Shown here in pieces: positions 20,601-30,665 of a stretch of 55,845 nt of DNA. A model generated the notes under the pieces. The model ran no database searches, was not told the DNA's origin, and was given only the letters and a program-made list of their open reading frames with translations. Positions within the stretch are counted from its first letter, which is position 1. Each line of letters begins with the position of its first letter. The position numbers and the translations under genes are program-made. The stretch comes from Acanthamoeba castellanii str. Neff (taxonomy: Eukaryota; Discosea; Longamoebia; Acanthamoebidae): positions 29,632-85,476 of the forward strand of contig NW_004457582.1 of assembly GCF_000313135.1 (NCBI RefSeq), given 5' to 3'.

Positions 20601-21428
20601 CACGCACGCGCGCGCGCACACACACGCACGCACGCGCGCGCGCGCACACACACACACACACACGACACACACACACGACACACACGGCATGCAACACGCA
20701 CACCTACGCACGTGCAGGATTCCGCTGATGGAGCTCTCGTCGTCGGGCGAGGGCCTCCGGCCGGACCTGTTCGCGCTCATCTGCCAACGGCCCGACGAGG
20801 CCGCCCGCACGCTCTTGCTCTCGCCCGACGCCGACGCCCAACCGCAGCAGCCGCCGCCGCCGATCGAGGGGGACTCCGTCGCGGCCAAGGCCGACGCCGC
20901 CATCTTCCAGAAGAAGATAACGCCGTGGAGCGTCGCCGTCAACGCGGAGCAGGAGGAGATGGCCAGGTACGCCTTGGCCTCCCACGCGCTTTTCCGGACA
21001 TGGGCTGACACGAGTGTGCGGTGCCCTGTGTGCGGCGTGTGCGGTGCCCTGTGTGCGGTGTGTGCGTGTGCGCAGGGAGCAGGTGATGAGTAAGCGGCGC
21101 CAGGAGCTGATCGTGGTGGCCTCCCTGGTCGACAAACTGCCCAACCTGGCCGGCCTCGCCCGTGCGTCGCACAGCTCTCCCCATCAGCTCCCCCCCTCAT
21201 CTAAGTAGTCGTCCACCTTCTTCTTCTTCTTCTGCTTCTTCCGCTCCCTCCGCCCACAGGGACGTGCGAGATCTTCGGGGCGTCGTGCCTGGCGCTGCCC
21301 TCGCTCAAGGTGACCCGCGAGGCCGTCTTCCAATCGATCGCCGTCACCTCCGAGAAGTGGCTGCCCCTCGTCGAGGTCCGCCCGGCCTCCCCTCCCACCA
21401 CGCACGCACGCGTCAGTCTGCGCGCGCG

Positions 21429-21478
<50 letters not shown>

Positions 21479-22141
21479 ACACACACACACACACACACAC
21501 GCACACACACGCACGCACGCACGCACACGCACATACACCCCACGTACGCACGCACACGCAACCGATCGTGTCACAATCAATTCATTGACAAAATTGGGCT
21601 TTGGGGGGGGGCGTGTGAGTAGGTGGGCGAGGCCGGGCTGGTGGCGTATCTGCGGCAGAAGCGGGCCGAGGGGTACGCCCTGCTGGGCGTCGAACAGACG
21701 TCGGGCTCCACCCTCCTCGACGCCTTCACCTTCCCCGCCCGCTGCCTCCTGCTCCTCGGTACTCCCTTACCCACGACACGACCAACGACACGACCAACGA
21801 CCCGACCAACGACACGACACGACACGACACGACCAACGACACGACCAACCACACGACACGACACGACCCGACCAACCACACGACACGACACGACACGATA
21901 TCAACGGCCGTGTGTCGTGCGCCGTGTGTGTCGTGTGTGCGGTGCAGGGAGGGAGAAGCAGGGAATTCCGCCGGAGCTGATACACCTGCTGGACGCCTGC
22001 ATCGAGATCCCGCAGCTGGGGGTCATCCGATCGCTCAACGTGCACGTGAGCGCGTCGATCATGGTGTGGGAGTACACGCGGCAGATGCGCCAGCGACCGA
22101 AGGTCGAAGCCAACAACAAAGCCTTGCAAGGCGAAAAATGA
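14621..22141 (+). CDS. TARBP1: TARBP1/Trm3-type tRNA (guanosine-18-2'-O)-methyltransferase
   Basis: A 7.5-kb gene with some 20 or more introns, starting at ATG 14621 (MEEQAGWVPRLVAEAERL) and ending at TGA 22139-22141. Most of the protein is a large alpha-helical HEAT-like region (for example RALRHENPITQKHALLHVLH near 16610-16670 and LPDFVAADLQRLWADEYIPL near 17450). The C-terminal SPOUT (SpoU) methyltransferase is unmistakable: ELIVVASLVDKLPNLAGLAR, CEIFGASCLALPSLK, KWLPLVEV, GYALLGVEQT, LLLLGREKQGIPPELI and IPQLGVIRSLNVHVSASIMV, which covers the three SAM-knot motifs. The enzyme methylates the ribose 2'-OH of G18 in the D-loop of some tRNAs, using SAM. Introns carry CA/CG and GT repeats. A splice at about 17087/17195 (CA|G) restores the frame past an apparent stop at 17104-17106. 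It ends 90 bases from the convergent DENN gene. Confidence 0.93.
15011..15070. repeat. GTGCGT microsatellite in a TARBP1 intron
   Basis: Runs of GTGCGT/GCGTGT immediately after an exon end and before the acceptor ATCCAG at about 15073-15078. Confidence 0.8.
20191..20252. repeat. GTGCGT microsatellite in a TARBP1 intron
   Basis: About ten copies of GTGCGT within the intron ending near 20263 (TTGCCACAG acceptor). Confidence 0.8.
20577..20664. repeat. 88-bp alternating CA/CG tract in a TARBP1 intron
   Basis: Unbroken alternating pyrimidine-purine sequence mixing CA and CG steps, the composition most prone to left-handed Z-DNA. It is intronic, ahead of the acceptor near 20717. Confidence 0.85.
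21419..21524. repeat. CG/CA dinucleotide repeat in a TARBP1 intron
   Basis: A CG run (about 21420-21434) passes into a long CA run with one break at 21477-21478, inside the intron between the exon ending LPLVEV and the exon beginning GEAGLVAYL. Confidence 0.85.
21770..21900. repeat. ACGAC-based repeat in the last TARBP1 intron
   Basis: Interleaved ACGACACGACC and ACCACACGACACG units fill the last intron, which ends near 21948 before the exon encoding EKQGIPPELI. Confidence 0.8.
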
Positions 22142-22204
22142 TACGAAAAATGAAGAACGAAGAATGAAGAATGACATTTGCATTTCGCGTTCCAAGTGGA
22201 GAGT

Positions 22205-22226
22205 GCGCCAGCCCCGGGGCTGGCGC
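22205..22226. terminator. 22-bp perfect GC palindrome between convergent 3' ends
   Basis: An 11-bp arm GCGCCAGCCCC followed directly by its exact reverse complement. It lies in the 90-base gap between the TARBP1 stop (+, 22141) and the DENN gene stop (-, 22232). It could form a hairpin in both 3' UTRs or mark a termination boundary; the palindrome is seen, the role is inferred. Confidence 0.5.
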
Positions 22227-22231
22227 TAGGC

Positions 22232-25200
22232 TCAGGCGGACTGCTCGAGCTGACGGTTGAAGGCGAGGTAGATGAAGAAGTTGAGGTTCTTCAGGAAGCC
22301 GCTGCCCAGCTGTGTTGCCAACACGACACGCGCGTAAGTCGACGAATCGTGTAAAGAACGAAGAACGCAGAACGAAGAATGAAGAGTGCCTGTATGGTCT
22401 CGAAGCGCTTGAAAAGTTCGACGGTGGCGTCGCGCACGGCCTTGGACGGGTGGAACAGCGACACGGCCACGGGGTAGAGGCCGCCCTGCGACGACGGCAG
22501 ATTGGCCAGAAACTGTGTAGTCGTCGTCGTGGTGGTGGTGTGCGTTATTTCGCCCGTGAGTTGGCCGTGTGTTGCGTGCGTGTGTTGCGTGCGTGCGTGC
22601 GGTCAAAGGTGGGTGTACCTCTTCGACCTGCTCCTCGGTGGAGATGTTGTCGAGGAATGTTTTGTAGATGTACAGCATCTCGCTGGCGTGTGCACATGAA
22701 CATGTGCCGATAAAAAAAGAAAAGTGAGTTCACATGTGGCGCTAACATGGTCTTCGCGATCATGATCACAATCACGAGCTCAGGTACGTCGTCGCCGTCG
22801 GCGTACCTATCGGAGATCCCCTTGGCGCACCGCAGCTGCCGCACGTAGCGGAACACCTTGCCGTTCTTGATGGACGACTGCTCCCTCAGCCTCTTCCGAT
22901 GCTGGTATCAGCCACCGCACACACACGACACACGGCACACATGAGATGAGACTCAGCGTCGGTGGCGGCGTTGTGTGTTGTGCGTGTGTGTGTGTGTGTC
23001 GTGTGTGTGTGTGTGTCGTGTGTGTCGTGTCGTGTCGTGTCGTGTCGTGTCGTGTCGTGTCGTGTCGTGTCGTGTCGTGTCGTGTCGTGTGTGTTACCTC
23101 CTCGTAGAGGGTGAAGGAGGACGAGCGCTTCCACGACTCGATGCGCTTGGCGTTGGCGTCGGTGAAGCTCTGCTTTTCCGCCGGGGTCGCGAACTCGGCC
23201 TCGCCCGTGGCCACGTCGACGATCAGCCCCAGGTAGTCCTTCAAGTGAAGGCCAAAGAAATCAGCGTTTCACCTGCGACACACACACACACACACACGGT
23301 AGAGACACGACGCACGCGAACGAAAAAAAAAGAGAAAATCGCACACCTCGAACTGGCGCTTGATGTAGTCGTCACCGTAGTGGCTGTTCACCGCGCTGTT
23401 GATCTACGGGGCTGGCCATGTCAGCAACTCGCCACACCGCACACACCGCACTCGCACATCGCACGCACATCGCACACACAGAGCGTGTGTGGTACCCGTT
23501 GGTAGAACTCGGCGTCGAGTTTGGAGTGGGGCAGGCGCTCCTTCTCCTGGGGCATGGTGTTGGGGTTGAGGGTGACCTTGCCCGTGGCCACGTCGCACAG
23601 CACGTCCCACCACTCCATCCGCTCCGCGAACATCGGATTCACAACGCCCGCGATGTAGCCCGGCCTGACCACACGCAACACAACGCAACACACACATGTT
23701 AATCTTTTTTCATCACCGCACACACGACACACGACATGCAACACGACACACATGACACGACACAAGTGCACACAGAGAGGTGAGTACACGGGGAGCAGGG
23801 CGTCGAGTCCGGCAAGGTTGGTGTAGGGGAAGGCGCGTCGCACGAGACCGACGAGCGGAGGCGACATCTGCAGAGAAGTGAGACACACGACACACGACAC
23901 ACGACGCGCGCGACACACACGACACACGACACATACCATGCCGACGGTGCCGAGCACAAAGTTAACGAGCTCCTCGGCCGAGCCGTCGGCGGAGATGAAG
24001 ACGATTCGCTTCTCGGCGAGCACGGCGTTGAATAGGGTCATGACCCCGGCCTGCAGCCGCTGCACCAGCGGGATCACCTGGTACTGGGGGGGGGGGCAAA
24101 AGAGCGAAGAAGAACGATCGGAGTTGAAAGAGCGAACACGTTAGCGGAGCTAAAAATAAAAATAAAAAAAAAGCAGCGCGGCGCCGTACGTCGGCGACTT
24201 CGTCGGGGCCGGAGAGGAGCGGGATCTTGATCTTCATGGGCGTCTCCTGGAAGTAGAGAACGGCCTCGTGCTCCATCTGCGCTCGGTCGCGTCCGTTTCG
24301 ACGAATGACCTGCGCGTGCGAAACGATCAGCAACACACCACGACACACGCACGACACACGCAGTAGCGCACACGCACGCACTCGCACGAGTGCGGACCTT
24401 TTGGGGTTCGGTGAGGATGGGGATGCGCGACAGGTCCATGGAGTTGATGGCCCGGTAGACCTCCTCCAATATCTGACCCCGCCCCACATTTCCCATTGAG
24501 CTTCGCATCATTATAGAAACACACGACACACAGCTGGGCGTGTCCGCACCTCGGCCTCCTTGTCGGGCGACTTGAACATGAGGTCGAGTGCGAGCACCAT
24601 CAACGGCTAACCGCACACGCGACCGCACACACGCACGCACACACATGATCGCACACACGCACACACAACGTGAGTGGATCGAGAGGAATGTGAGCGAGGG
24701 GGGGAGAGGGGGAGGTTGGGTACTTTGAAGATGTGGACGTGGGGGAAGGGGGAGCAGATGGCGAGGGCTTTCACGACGGCGCCCCGTCGCACGGTGTCGT
24801 CCTTGTGGTTGGTCACCCGATTGAGGCAGTACAGGAACGGCTTCTCCTCCGCACCGCCGCCGCCATCGCCGCCGGACTCAGGCTCGTCTGTTCGCACGAC
24901 ACGACACGACACGCACCACCGCACACGCACACGACACGCAGTGAGAAATGAAACAGTTGCTTTGGGGGGGAGCGGGTCTGCGCACCGGGGAGGTTCATCA
25001 GGTGCTCGATGTGGCCCGAGAACACGCTTTCGGCTGTGGCGGAGGCAAAGCGGAAGCCTGCGATGTGGTGCGTGCGCGTGCGTGCGTCGCAACGAGTGCG
25101 GTCGATGAGCTTCAGGAGAAGACAGAAGAGTCGTTGCGGAAGGGCGCACCAAGTGCGAGGCCGGATGCCGTGAGGACGCACGAGAACATCGGCTCCAGCT

Positions 25201-26145
25201 GAGTGTAGTCCAGCTCTGCGTGCTTGGTGCTGTCCACAACACACGACGCAATACACAACACACAACACACAACACACACACACACAACACACACGACACA
25301 CGCGACACAACACACGCGACACACGCGACACATACACATGAAGGCACACGCGTGAGAAAGGCGTAAATGGAGGTGGTTGGTGCAGGAGGAGATACACGAC
25401 GTAGGTGGAGGGCGAGGCCGGGTTGGCGTCTTCCTTGATCTCCACGCTCCGAGGCAGCACGAACAGCACCTTCTTCCCCTTCAGCACCCATCCTGCGCGC
25501 GTGGGCGGTTGATGCGTGTGCGGCGGTGCGTGTGCGGTTGATGCGTGTTGTCAGAGACGCACGACACGACGCGAGTGCGAGTGTGGCGGTAGTCGTGCGT
25601 GCCTCCTTCGCAGTTGTCGTCGTATTCGTAAATGAAGGCGTCCATCGGGGCGTGGAGCGTGCCCGCCGCGCCGGCCTTTGGCTTCTCCGCCGCCTTAGCT
25701 TCCTTCCCGCCCGCCTTCGCCTCCGCTCCCTGCCCAGCACCGCACACGCACGCACCGCACGCACCGCACACGCACGCACGATCATTAGTCGCCATAGCTA
25801 GTTTGTGGTCGTTGAGGGGGGGCACGCACGTCACGGTTGAGAAAGAAGAGGGTCCAGTCGTCCTTCCGCTTGTGCACGCCGTCCGGCAGCATCAGCTCGG
25901 CCAGCGTCCTGGTTCGTCGCCCCCCGCCCCAAAGAAGGTAGTGGTGCGGACCACGCTCAATAAAACAGAATAAAAAAACAATAAAAATGTAATTAAATTA
26001 TATTAATAACTTATAAAGGGGGGTGGTACTGCTCAGGGACACCGACGGGGCCGGGGTATTGGTGGGTGATGGAGCTGCCTCGGTCGATATTGAACTCGGC
26101 CACCACGAGCCGCTCCACCTGCCTTCCCCCTCGCTGCGTAGCCAT
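22232..26145 (-). CDS. Afi1/SPA-type DENN-domain protein
   Basis: Minus-strand gene of many exons, ATG at 26145 and stop at 22232-22234. The N-terminus, RLVVAEFNIDRGSSITHQYP with the short spacer GPVGVPEQ and then TLAELMLPDGVHKRKDDW, matches the Afi1 Arf3-docking domain, the entry block of tripartite DENN proteins. Later exons encode KPFLYCLNRVTNHKDDTVRR, VHIFKPLMVLALDLMF, then VIPLVQRLQAGVMTLFNAVL with EKRIVFIS (core DENN), FPYTNLAGLDALL, PGYIAGVVNPMF and EWWDVLCDVATGKV, i.e. the SPA (stabilisation of polarity axis) domain. Such proteins link Arf or Rab GTPases to polarity and secretion. The C-terminus ends FFIYLAFNRQLEQ. Introns hold GTGTC and CA repeats. Domain family is strong; whether it acts as a Rab GEF in this organism is inference. 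Confidence 0.88.
23022..23090. repeat. (GTGTC)13 pentanucleotide repeat in a DENN-gene intron
   Basis: Thirteen exact GTGTC units plus a partial one, preceded by GT dinucleotides from about 22980. It sits inside the intron between exons near 22905 and 23097. Confidence 0.9.
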
Positions 26146-26338
26146 CTCTTTTCGCTTCTGTGTTTGCTTCTTTTTCTTTGCTGCCAATAAATTAATTGGT
26201 TACGATTGTTTTTGTCGACATGCGAACTGATTCTTTTCAACGTTTTGCTGGTTTTTTTTTTTTGAACGAGCCTCCGGGAGCCGCCGGGAGTGTGGTGGAG
26301 AGCCAAAGGAAGATAGCAAGGAGAGGCGGACAAGCAGC

Positions 26339-26347
26339 AAAAGAAAA
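26339..26347 (-). terminator. Pol III terminator of second 5S gene
   Basis: On the minus strand the 5S gene runs into TTTTCTTTT, exactly as in the plus-strand copy. Confidence 0.85.
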
Positions 26348-26465
26348 GGATACGGCACGGTGGATTCCCGGGTGGTCGCCCACCCCAGTACTAACACCGC
26401 CTGGCGCAGCTTAACTTCGCTGTTCGGATGGGAAGCGGTGCTTTCTGCGCAGTATGGCCGTATCC
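26347..26465 (-). rRNA. 5S ribosomal RNA (second copy)
   Basis: Reverse complement of the 5S gene at 14361-14479: same length, same ends, same conserved CCGAACAGCGAAGTTAAGC core. It lies about 200 bases upstream of the DENN gene start, so both read leftward. The 5' flank (GTGAGGTTGAT) and 3' flank (TTTTCTTTTGCTGC) match the first copy. Confidence 0.97.
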
Positions 26466-26557
26466 ATCAACCTCACTGGCCTCCCTTAACTGCGCCCGCT
26501 TCACTCCTTGTCCTTCGTCAGTTTTTTCTTGATAAAAGAAAAAATAACTAAACCCAC

Positions 26558-27468
26558 ATGGAAGCAGTGGAAGCAGCACCAACGCACCCCATGGGGCACC
26601 TGGAGGGGAGGCAGGGTATCGTGCATCAGGCCGTCTACGTACTGGCCCACGTGCTGCCCCTTCGCCACGCCTTCTACAACCTCCCATCCCCCTTCACCAA
26701 GTATTGTGACCTCCCCCAATAACGAAAACGACAGAACGAGTACTGCCTTTTAATAATAATGCAAATAATAATAATTTTAATAAGATAATGCAAATAACAA
26801 GAACAATAAAAAAGAGTCATCACTGACTTCAGAGCGGGCCAATGTCATTGGGGAGGAAGTATGATTGTGGAGCCGTTGCAGAGGATGGTGTTTCAACTGA
26901 ACCAGCCGCCAGGCAGCGGTGTGAAGCCGCCGAGCATCAGTCCCCTCGCACAAGCATTCGGGTGCGCCGACGCGTCAACGATTTTTTGCAACCACACCGC
27001 AGGTCCTGCTAACCTCACATCTCGCTCTTCTCTCTCTCTCTCTGCTGCCCTGGTGCACGGTGGTGCCGACAGCTGGGCGGCGTCGGATGTCTACACGCAC
27101 TCGGATTTGCGGAGCTCTTCATGGTTCTCTATCAGCAGCTGGTGGTACCATGACGCACCTCCCCCATACAATTCTCTTCGGGCTTACCCTTGAACTCACG
27201 TACTGCTCCGTACTCCTGTGCGGCTCGGTCGTGTGCGTGTGCGTGTGCGTGTGCGTGTGCGTGTGCGGCCGTGCAGGGCTCGGCTACTCCCACGCGCTCG
27301 GCTCAGCAGCCTGCAAGGCCCACGCTGCACCAGGTCCTGGAGGGTCAGTTGGTGCGCTCCCTCGTCTACACTGATGCCACCCCGCCCTCCTCAAGAGTTA
27401 CGTTCCGCCCATTGTCTCATTCTACGTGCCTTGCATCTCGTGGGCCGGCCTTCTCTCTGACACAGAGC

Positions 27469-27503
<35 letters not shown>

Positions 27504-28263
27504 CTAGACCGAGGAGGCGATCTGCTTTCCCTCCAAAGTTCGACCAACAGCATCGCGGCCGGCCTGGAGGCACACCATCCGCAAGAACAGGTGATATTTA
27601 TCTTCTTCTTTTCATTATTTGATTGCAACGCTCAACCGGCCAACTGACAGACCCGCATTTAAGGTTCGAGTTCACTGAAGCGCTCGACCTGGGCGCCTTC
27701 GTCGATCCGAGCAGCGCGCAAGACAATCCGGTCACCGGCTACACGCTGGCGCTGGTGCTGGCCTATGTTTCGTCGGCGCGGCGCACGCCACACGTTCGTG
27801 CGCGCCCTGCCGGACAGAGACGCGTGGACCCATCTGAGCGACGACGCCAGCCGGCCGTGCACCCAGCGGGAGGCCGTCGAGGGCAACTTTGGCGGCGCCG
27901 AAGAGGGATCGGGGCGAGGGCCAGCGGCTGGTGCACGGCCTGGTCTACGTCCGTAACGACCAGCTCCCGCCATCGTCGTGCCCCGCCAAGGGCTCCCTCA
28001 AGTGCACACACTCCACACACACACACGCACACACCGCACACACACACACAAAGCTGGATGGTGAGCCTAACGACCGACTACGACTACCCAGGGCGCGTGC
28101 TGCGATGGTGCTTGCCGCCGCTGGAAAAGAATGGGCGCAGGTAGGTGCGGGGGCGGTGCCGGAGGAGCTCTCGGAGCTGGTGAAGGCGAGCTGGTCGTCG
28201 CCCTACCTCGCCCCGGAGCCAGTCCCGCCGCACATCCTCAAGTGGTGGGCTGGAATGAAATAG
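26558..28263 (+). pseudogene. Broken USP7-like ubiquitin hydrolase copy
   Basis: Pieces of a USP7-type catalytic domain lie in the right order but in changing frames. From ATG 26558 comes GIVHQAVYVLAHVLPLRHAF, which lines up with the family Cys box (consensus GxTCYMNSLLQ) but has no Cys. Next are PLQRMVFQLNQPP (about 26875) and TLHQVLEGQLVRSLVYTDA (about 27323-27380). Then come LRFEFTEALDLGAFVDPSSA (about 27660), a frame change near 27765, GARHTFVRALPDRDAW with DDASRPCTQREAVEGNFGG, and another change near 27890 into LVHGLVYVRNDQLP. The catalytic His position is kept (GARH). Missing Cys plus at least two frame shifts suggest a pseudogene; assembly errors are the alternative for the shifts but do not explain the lost Cys. 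Boundaries approximate. Confidence 0.55.
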
Positions 28264-29241
28264 GAGTCAACCCTGCACGGCCTGACCGGCAACGCATGAA
28301 CGTTCATCATGACGGCTTCACCATTCTCGAACTCGTACGCGGGCGGTTGGTCCGTGACAGGCAAGGAGGGTAAGAGCGCCCTGATCTCTGTCTGAAGGGC
28401 CTTCGTCATGGGAGGCGGATGGAGCCCCTCTCGAGCAGCGTCTTCAGCACTGTGTGCGCAACGGGCCGTCGGCAAGCGGGTGGTGGGAACAGTTGCTTTG
28501 TGTGAAGGAGAGAGGCCAGCGATGGTGTGGGATAAAGAAATGTTTTTATTTATTTTCTGATTGCCCTTGGTGGGTTGTGTTTCTTCAGCTCCAGGAGGAC
28601 GAAGTGTTCGTCGTGGACGGCGTAGGGAGAGATGAAACGAAGGGACGAGCGCGGACGCACAACACACGACGGACACGACGGGCATAGGGAGAAGCAACGT
28701 ACGCGCAGCGTAGAACTCAAAACTCAGGCGTGATGGCGGCGGGCGGCCCAGTGTGACGTCTACGTACTACGACCGTCGGTGGGAGGCGGGGGGCGAAGAG
28801 GGAGGGAGGAAGGACCTAGGTCTAGGCTCAAGCGGAGAGGCCGCGGAGGTCTGCTCTCTCACGACCGACGACGCTCGACCGCTCAGCTGAGGCGGGAGCT
28901 TGGTGGCCGACCAGAGGGCCTTCTGGCAGGTCGTCCTACGGACGGGCCTGGAGGAAAGAGGCAAAAGGGGATGAAGATCTGTGGTGGTGCACAGCAGGGA
29001 ATTGGAGGATGCGTGGTATTTATACCTTGGGTTGAGTGTGGGAGAGTGTTTGTACAGTGGCGAGAGCGACGTCCGGCGCGCCCACGCCCCGTGGAGGCCA
29101 CAGTAACCAGCACTTGGTTAGTGGTGTGTTGATGTCGTTGTGGGGGTGGCTCGACGTTGCGGGTGCGGTCGGTCGTTCAGCTCTCGTGGGTTTCGTCCTT
29201 AGGCAGCTGCGTCTGCGCGTGCAGAGCGTGCTGGTAGAACG
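28264..29241. other. Intergenic region, about 1 kb
   Basis: No gene recognised on either strand. A short spliced-looking segment (acceptor TTCTTCAG near 28588, then LQEDEVFVVDGVG) may be a relic of the neighbouring broken gene. A TATA-like TATTTATA is at 29017-29024. The left edge of the next gene (-) is its 3' end at 29242. Confidence 0.4.
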
Positions 29242-30411
29242 CTAATCGAGAAAGAGGTGTTGAGATAGATTGTCAATGGTGAGGAAGGGCGAGAAGTCGT
29301 ATTCACCTTCAGCTGCGTCGGGGACGGCGTGGTGGAGATCGTAAGCGTTCGGATCGTAGTAGGTGCTCGAGTCGAAGTTCGAGAGGTCGGCCGTCGCACT
29401 CTCCGAGGTGTCGAAGTGCACTTGTTGGTCGTTGGGCTTGGCCGCCGTGAGACTCTCAGTCAGAAGCGCCTCGACCACCTCGCCAGCGCGGGAGGAATGG
29501 TCTCGGAAGACTCGGTGAATGCACGTCGCCCGTTCCGCGGGAGGGAGCTGGGCGAAGGTGGCCATGAGACCGCTCAGGTGGTGCTCGAACTGGAGGGTGG
29601 CCTCCTGGCTGGACGGAGAGGGTTGCGGATGCGGGCTTCGCAGGTCGATCTCCTGCTCAATCTTGACGCGCTTGCGCATTGGCTGCTGGACGTCGTAATC
29701 GTCATCGCAAGGTTGGTTGGGCGACGAGGCTACGTCGGCAACCGCGGGTGTAGAGGCTCCGGAGGCAGAGGTGTGCTGTCGAGTCTGCTGAAGGATGGCG
29801 ACGGTCTGAATGAGCGAGTTGATCAGCGACTGCTGCTGGCGTTGCTGGGCCTCGATGCGCGCGAGCGAATCTGCGATCTGAGCGTTCTCGGGAGCAGCGA
29901 CGGCGGCCGCGGTGCGCTTCTTCGCTCCTCGAGTAGCGGGCGGCTTCTTGTTCTTCTTGAGCTGGCTCTGCTTGCTCACAACCTTGATGGGCTCCGAGAC
30001 GACTACCAGCGGCTCGAGATTCGACGTCGCAGGCGGCACGGCCGTGTACTTGATGCGGAACGCCATGTCCTCGTGCTGGGAAGAGAGCGCCTGGAGTCGC
30101 ACCTCGGTCGTGGCGCGCTCACCGGTCTCGTTGACCTGGACTACGCAGTCGATGGGGCTCGACTTGACCCAGTCCACGGTACGTTCTTCGCCTTGCGTAT
30201 CGTAGAGCAGCGTACACTTGAGGGTGAATTTGTGGAAATCGACAACGTACGGGTCGAACCGACCACGAAACCCGAGCTCCATCGCGAAGGGGATGTTCTT
30301 GATCACCGCATGGACGATCTTCTTCTCGGCATTTCTATAGACTTCCTCCTGATCCAACGAGCTCAGCTGCAGGATCACCAACTCAGCCCCGCTCGCCTTC
30401 GTTGCGCTCAT
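29242..30411 (-). CDS. Putative transcription factor with N-terminal beta-rich domain, unclassified
   Basis: Single-exon minus-strand gene of 389 residues; ATG at 30411 (MSATKASGAELVILQL). The first 150 residues form a compact non-repetitive domain (VYRNAEKKIVHAVIKNIPFA, FRGRFDPYVVDFHKFTLKC, DCVVQVNETGE) that closes with VVSEPIKVVSKQSQLKKNKK. A C-terminal PIKVVSK motif followed by a basic patch (KKNKKPPATRGAKKR) resembles the end of immunoglobulin-fold DNA-binding domains in some STAT-, Rel- or p53-like factors; that likeness is my inference. A Gln-rich predicted coiled coil (ARIEAQQRQQQSLINSLIQ) and an acidic, aromatic tail (DLSNFDSSTYYDPNAYDL, EGEYDFSPFL), typical of activation regions, follow. 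The family could not be named with confidence. Confidence 0.72.
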   Translation of the reverse strand: MSATKASGAELVILQLSSLDQEEVYRNAEKKIVHAVIKNIPFAMELGFRGRFDPYVVDFHKFTLKCTLLYDTQGEERTVDWVKSSPIDCVVQVNETGERATTEVRLQALSSQHEDMAFRIKYTAVPPATSNLEPLVVVSEPIKVVSKQSQLKKNKKPPATRGAKKRTAAAVAAPENAQIADSLARIEAQQRQQQSLINSLIQTVAILQQTRQHTSASGASTPAVADVASSPNQPCDDDYDVQQPMRKRVKIEQEIDLRSPHPQPSPSSQEATLQFEHHLSGLMATFAQLPPAERATCIHRVFRDHSSRAGEVVEALLTESLTAAKPNDQQVHFDTSESATADLSNFDSSTYYDPNAYDLHHAVPDAAEGEYDFSPFLTIDNLSQHLFLD

Positions 30412-30665
30412 TTCGATGTGTAAAGCTCCCGTAGATAGAGATGTAATGGCTAGGAGTAGGGAACCGCCGCGGCGCACCTTGTTGATCGTCTGTTTGTTTG
30501 GGAGGAATGGTTTTTGTTTCGCGCGCTGCTGTTCTGGCGTGGGCGTTGACTGAAAATCAAAGCCCGTTTCTGATTGGGCCAAGAAGAGTTGAAGAAAAAG
30601 CTGCCTGTTCCAGGTTTTTTCGGGGGTTCTACATGTCCGTTGGCTGGGCTTTGGCAAGAAGAAGC

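Noticed and set aside
21419..23090. Possible CRISPR-like or satellite arrays
   Set aside because: These are simple microsatellites without unique spacers, inside introns of a eukaryotic genome.
29329..30423. 364-residue plus-strand frame
   Set aside because: Exact antisense of the single-exon putative transcription factor, with no family features and biased composition.
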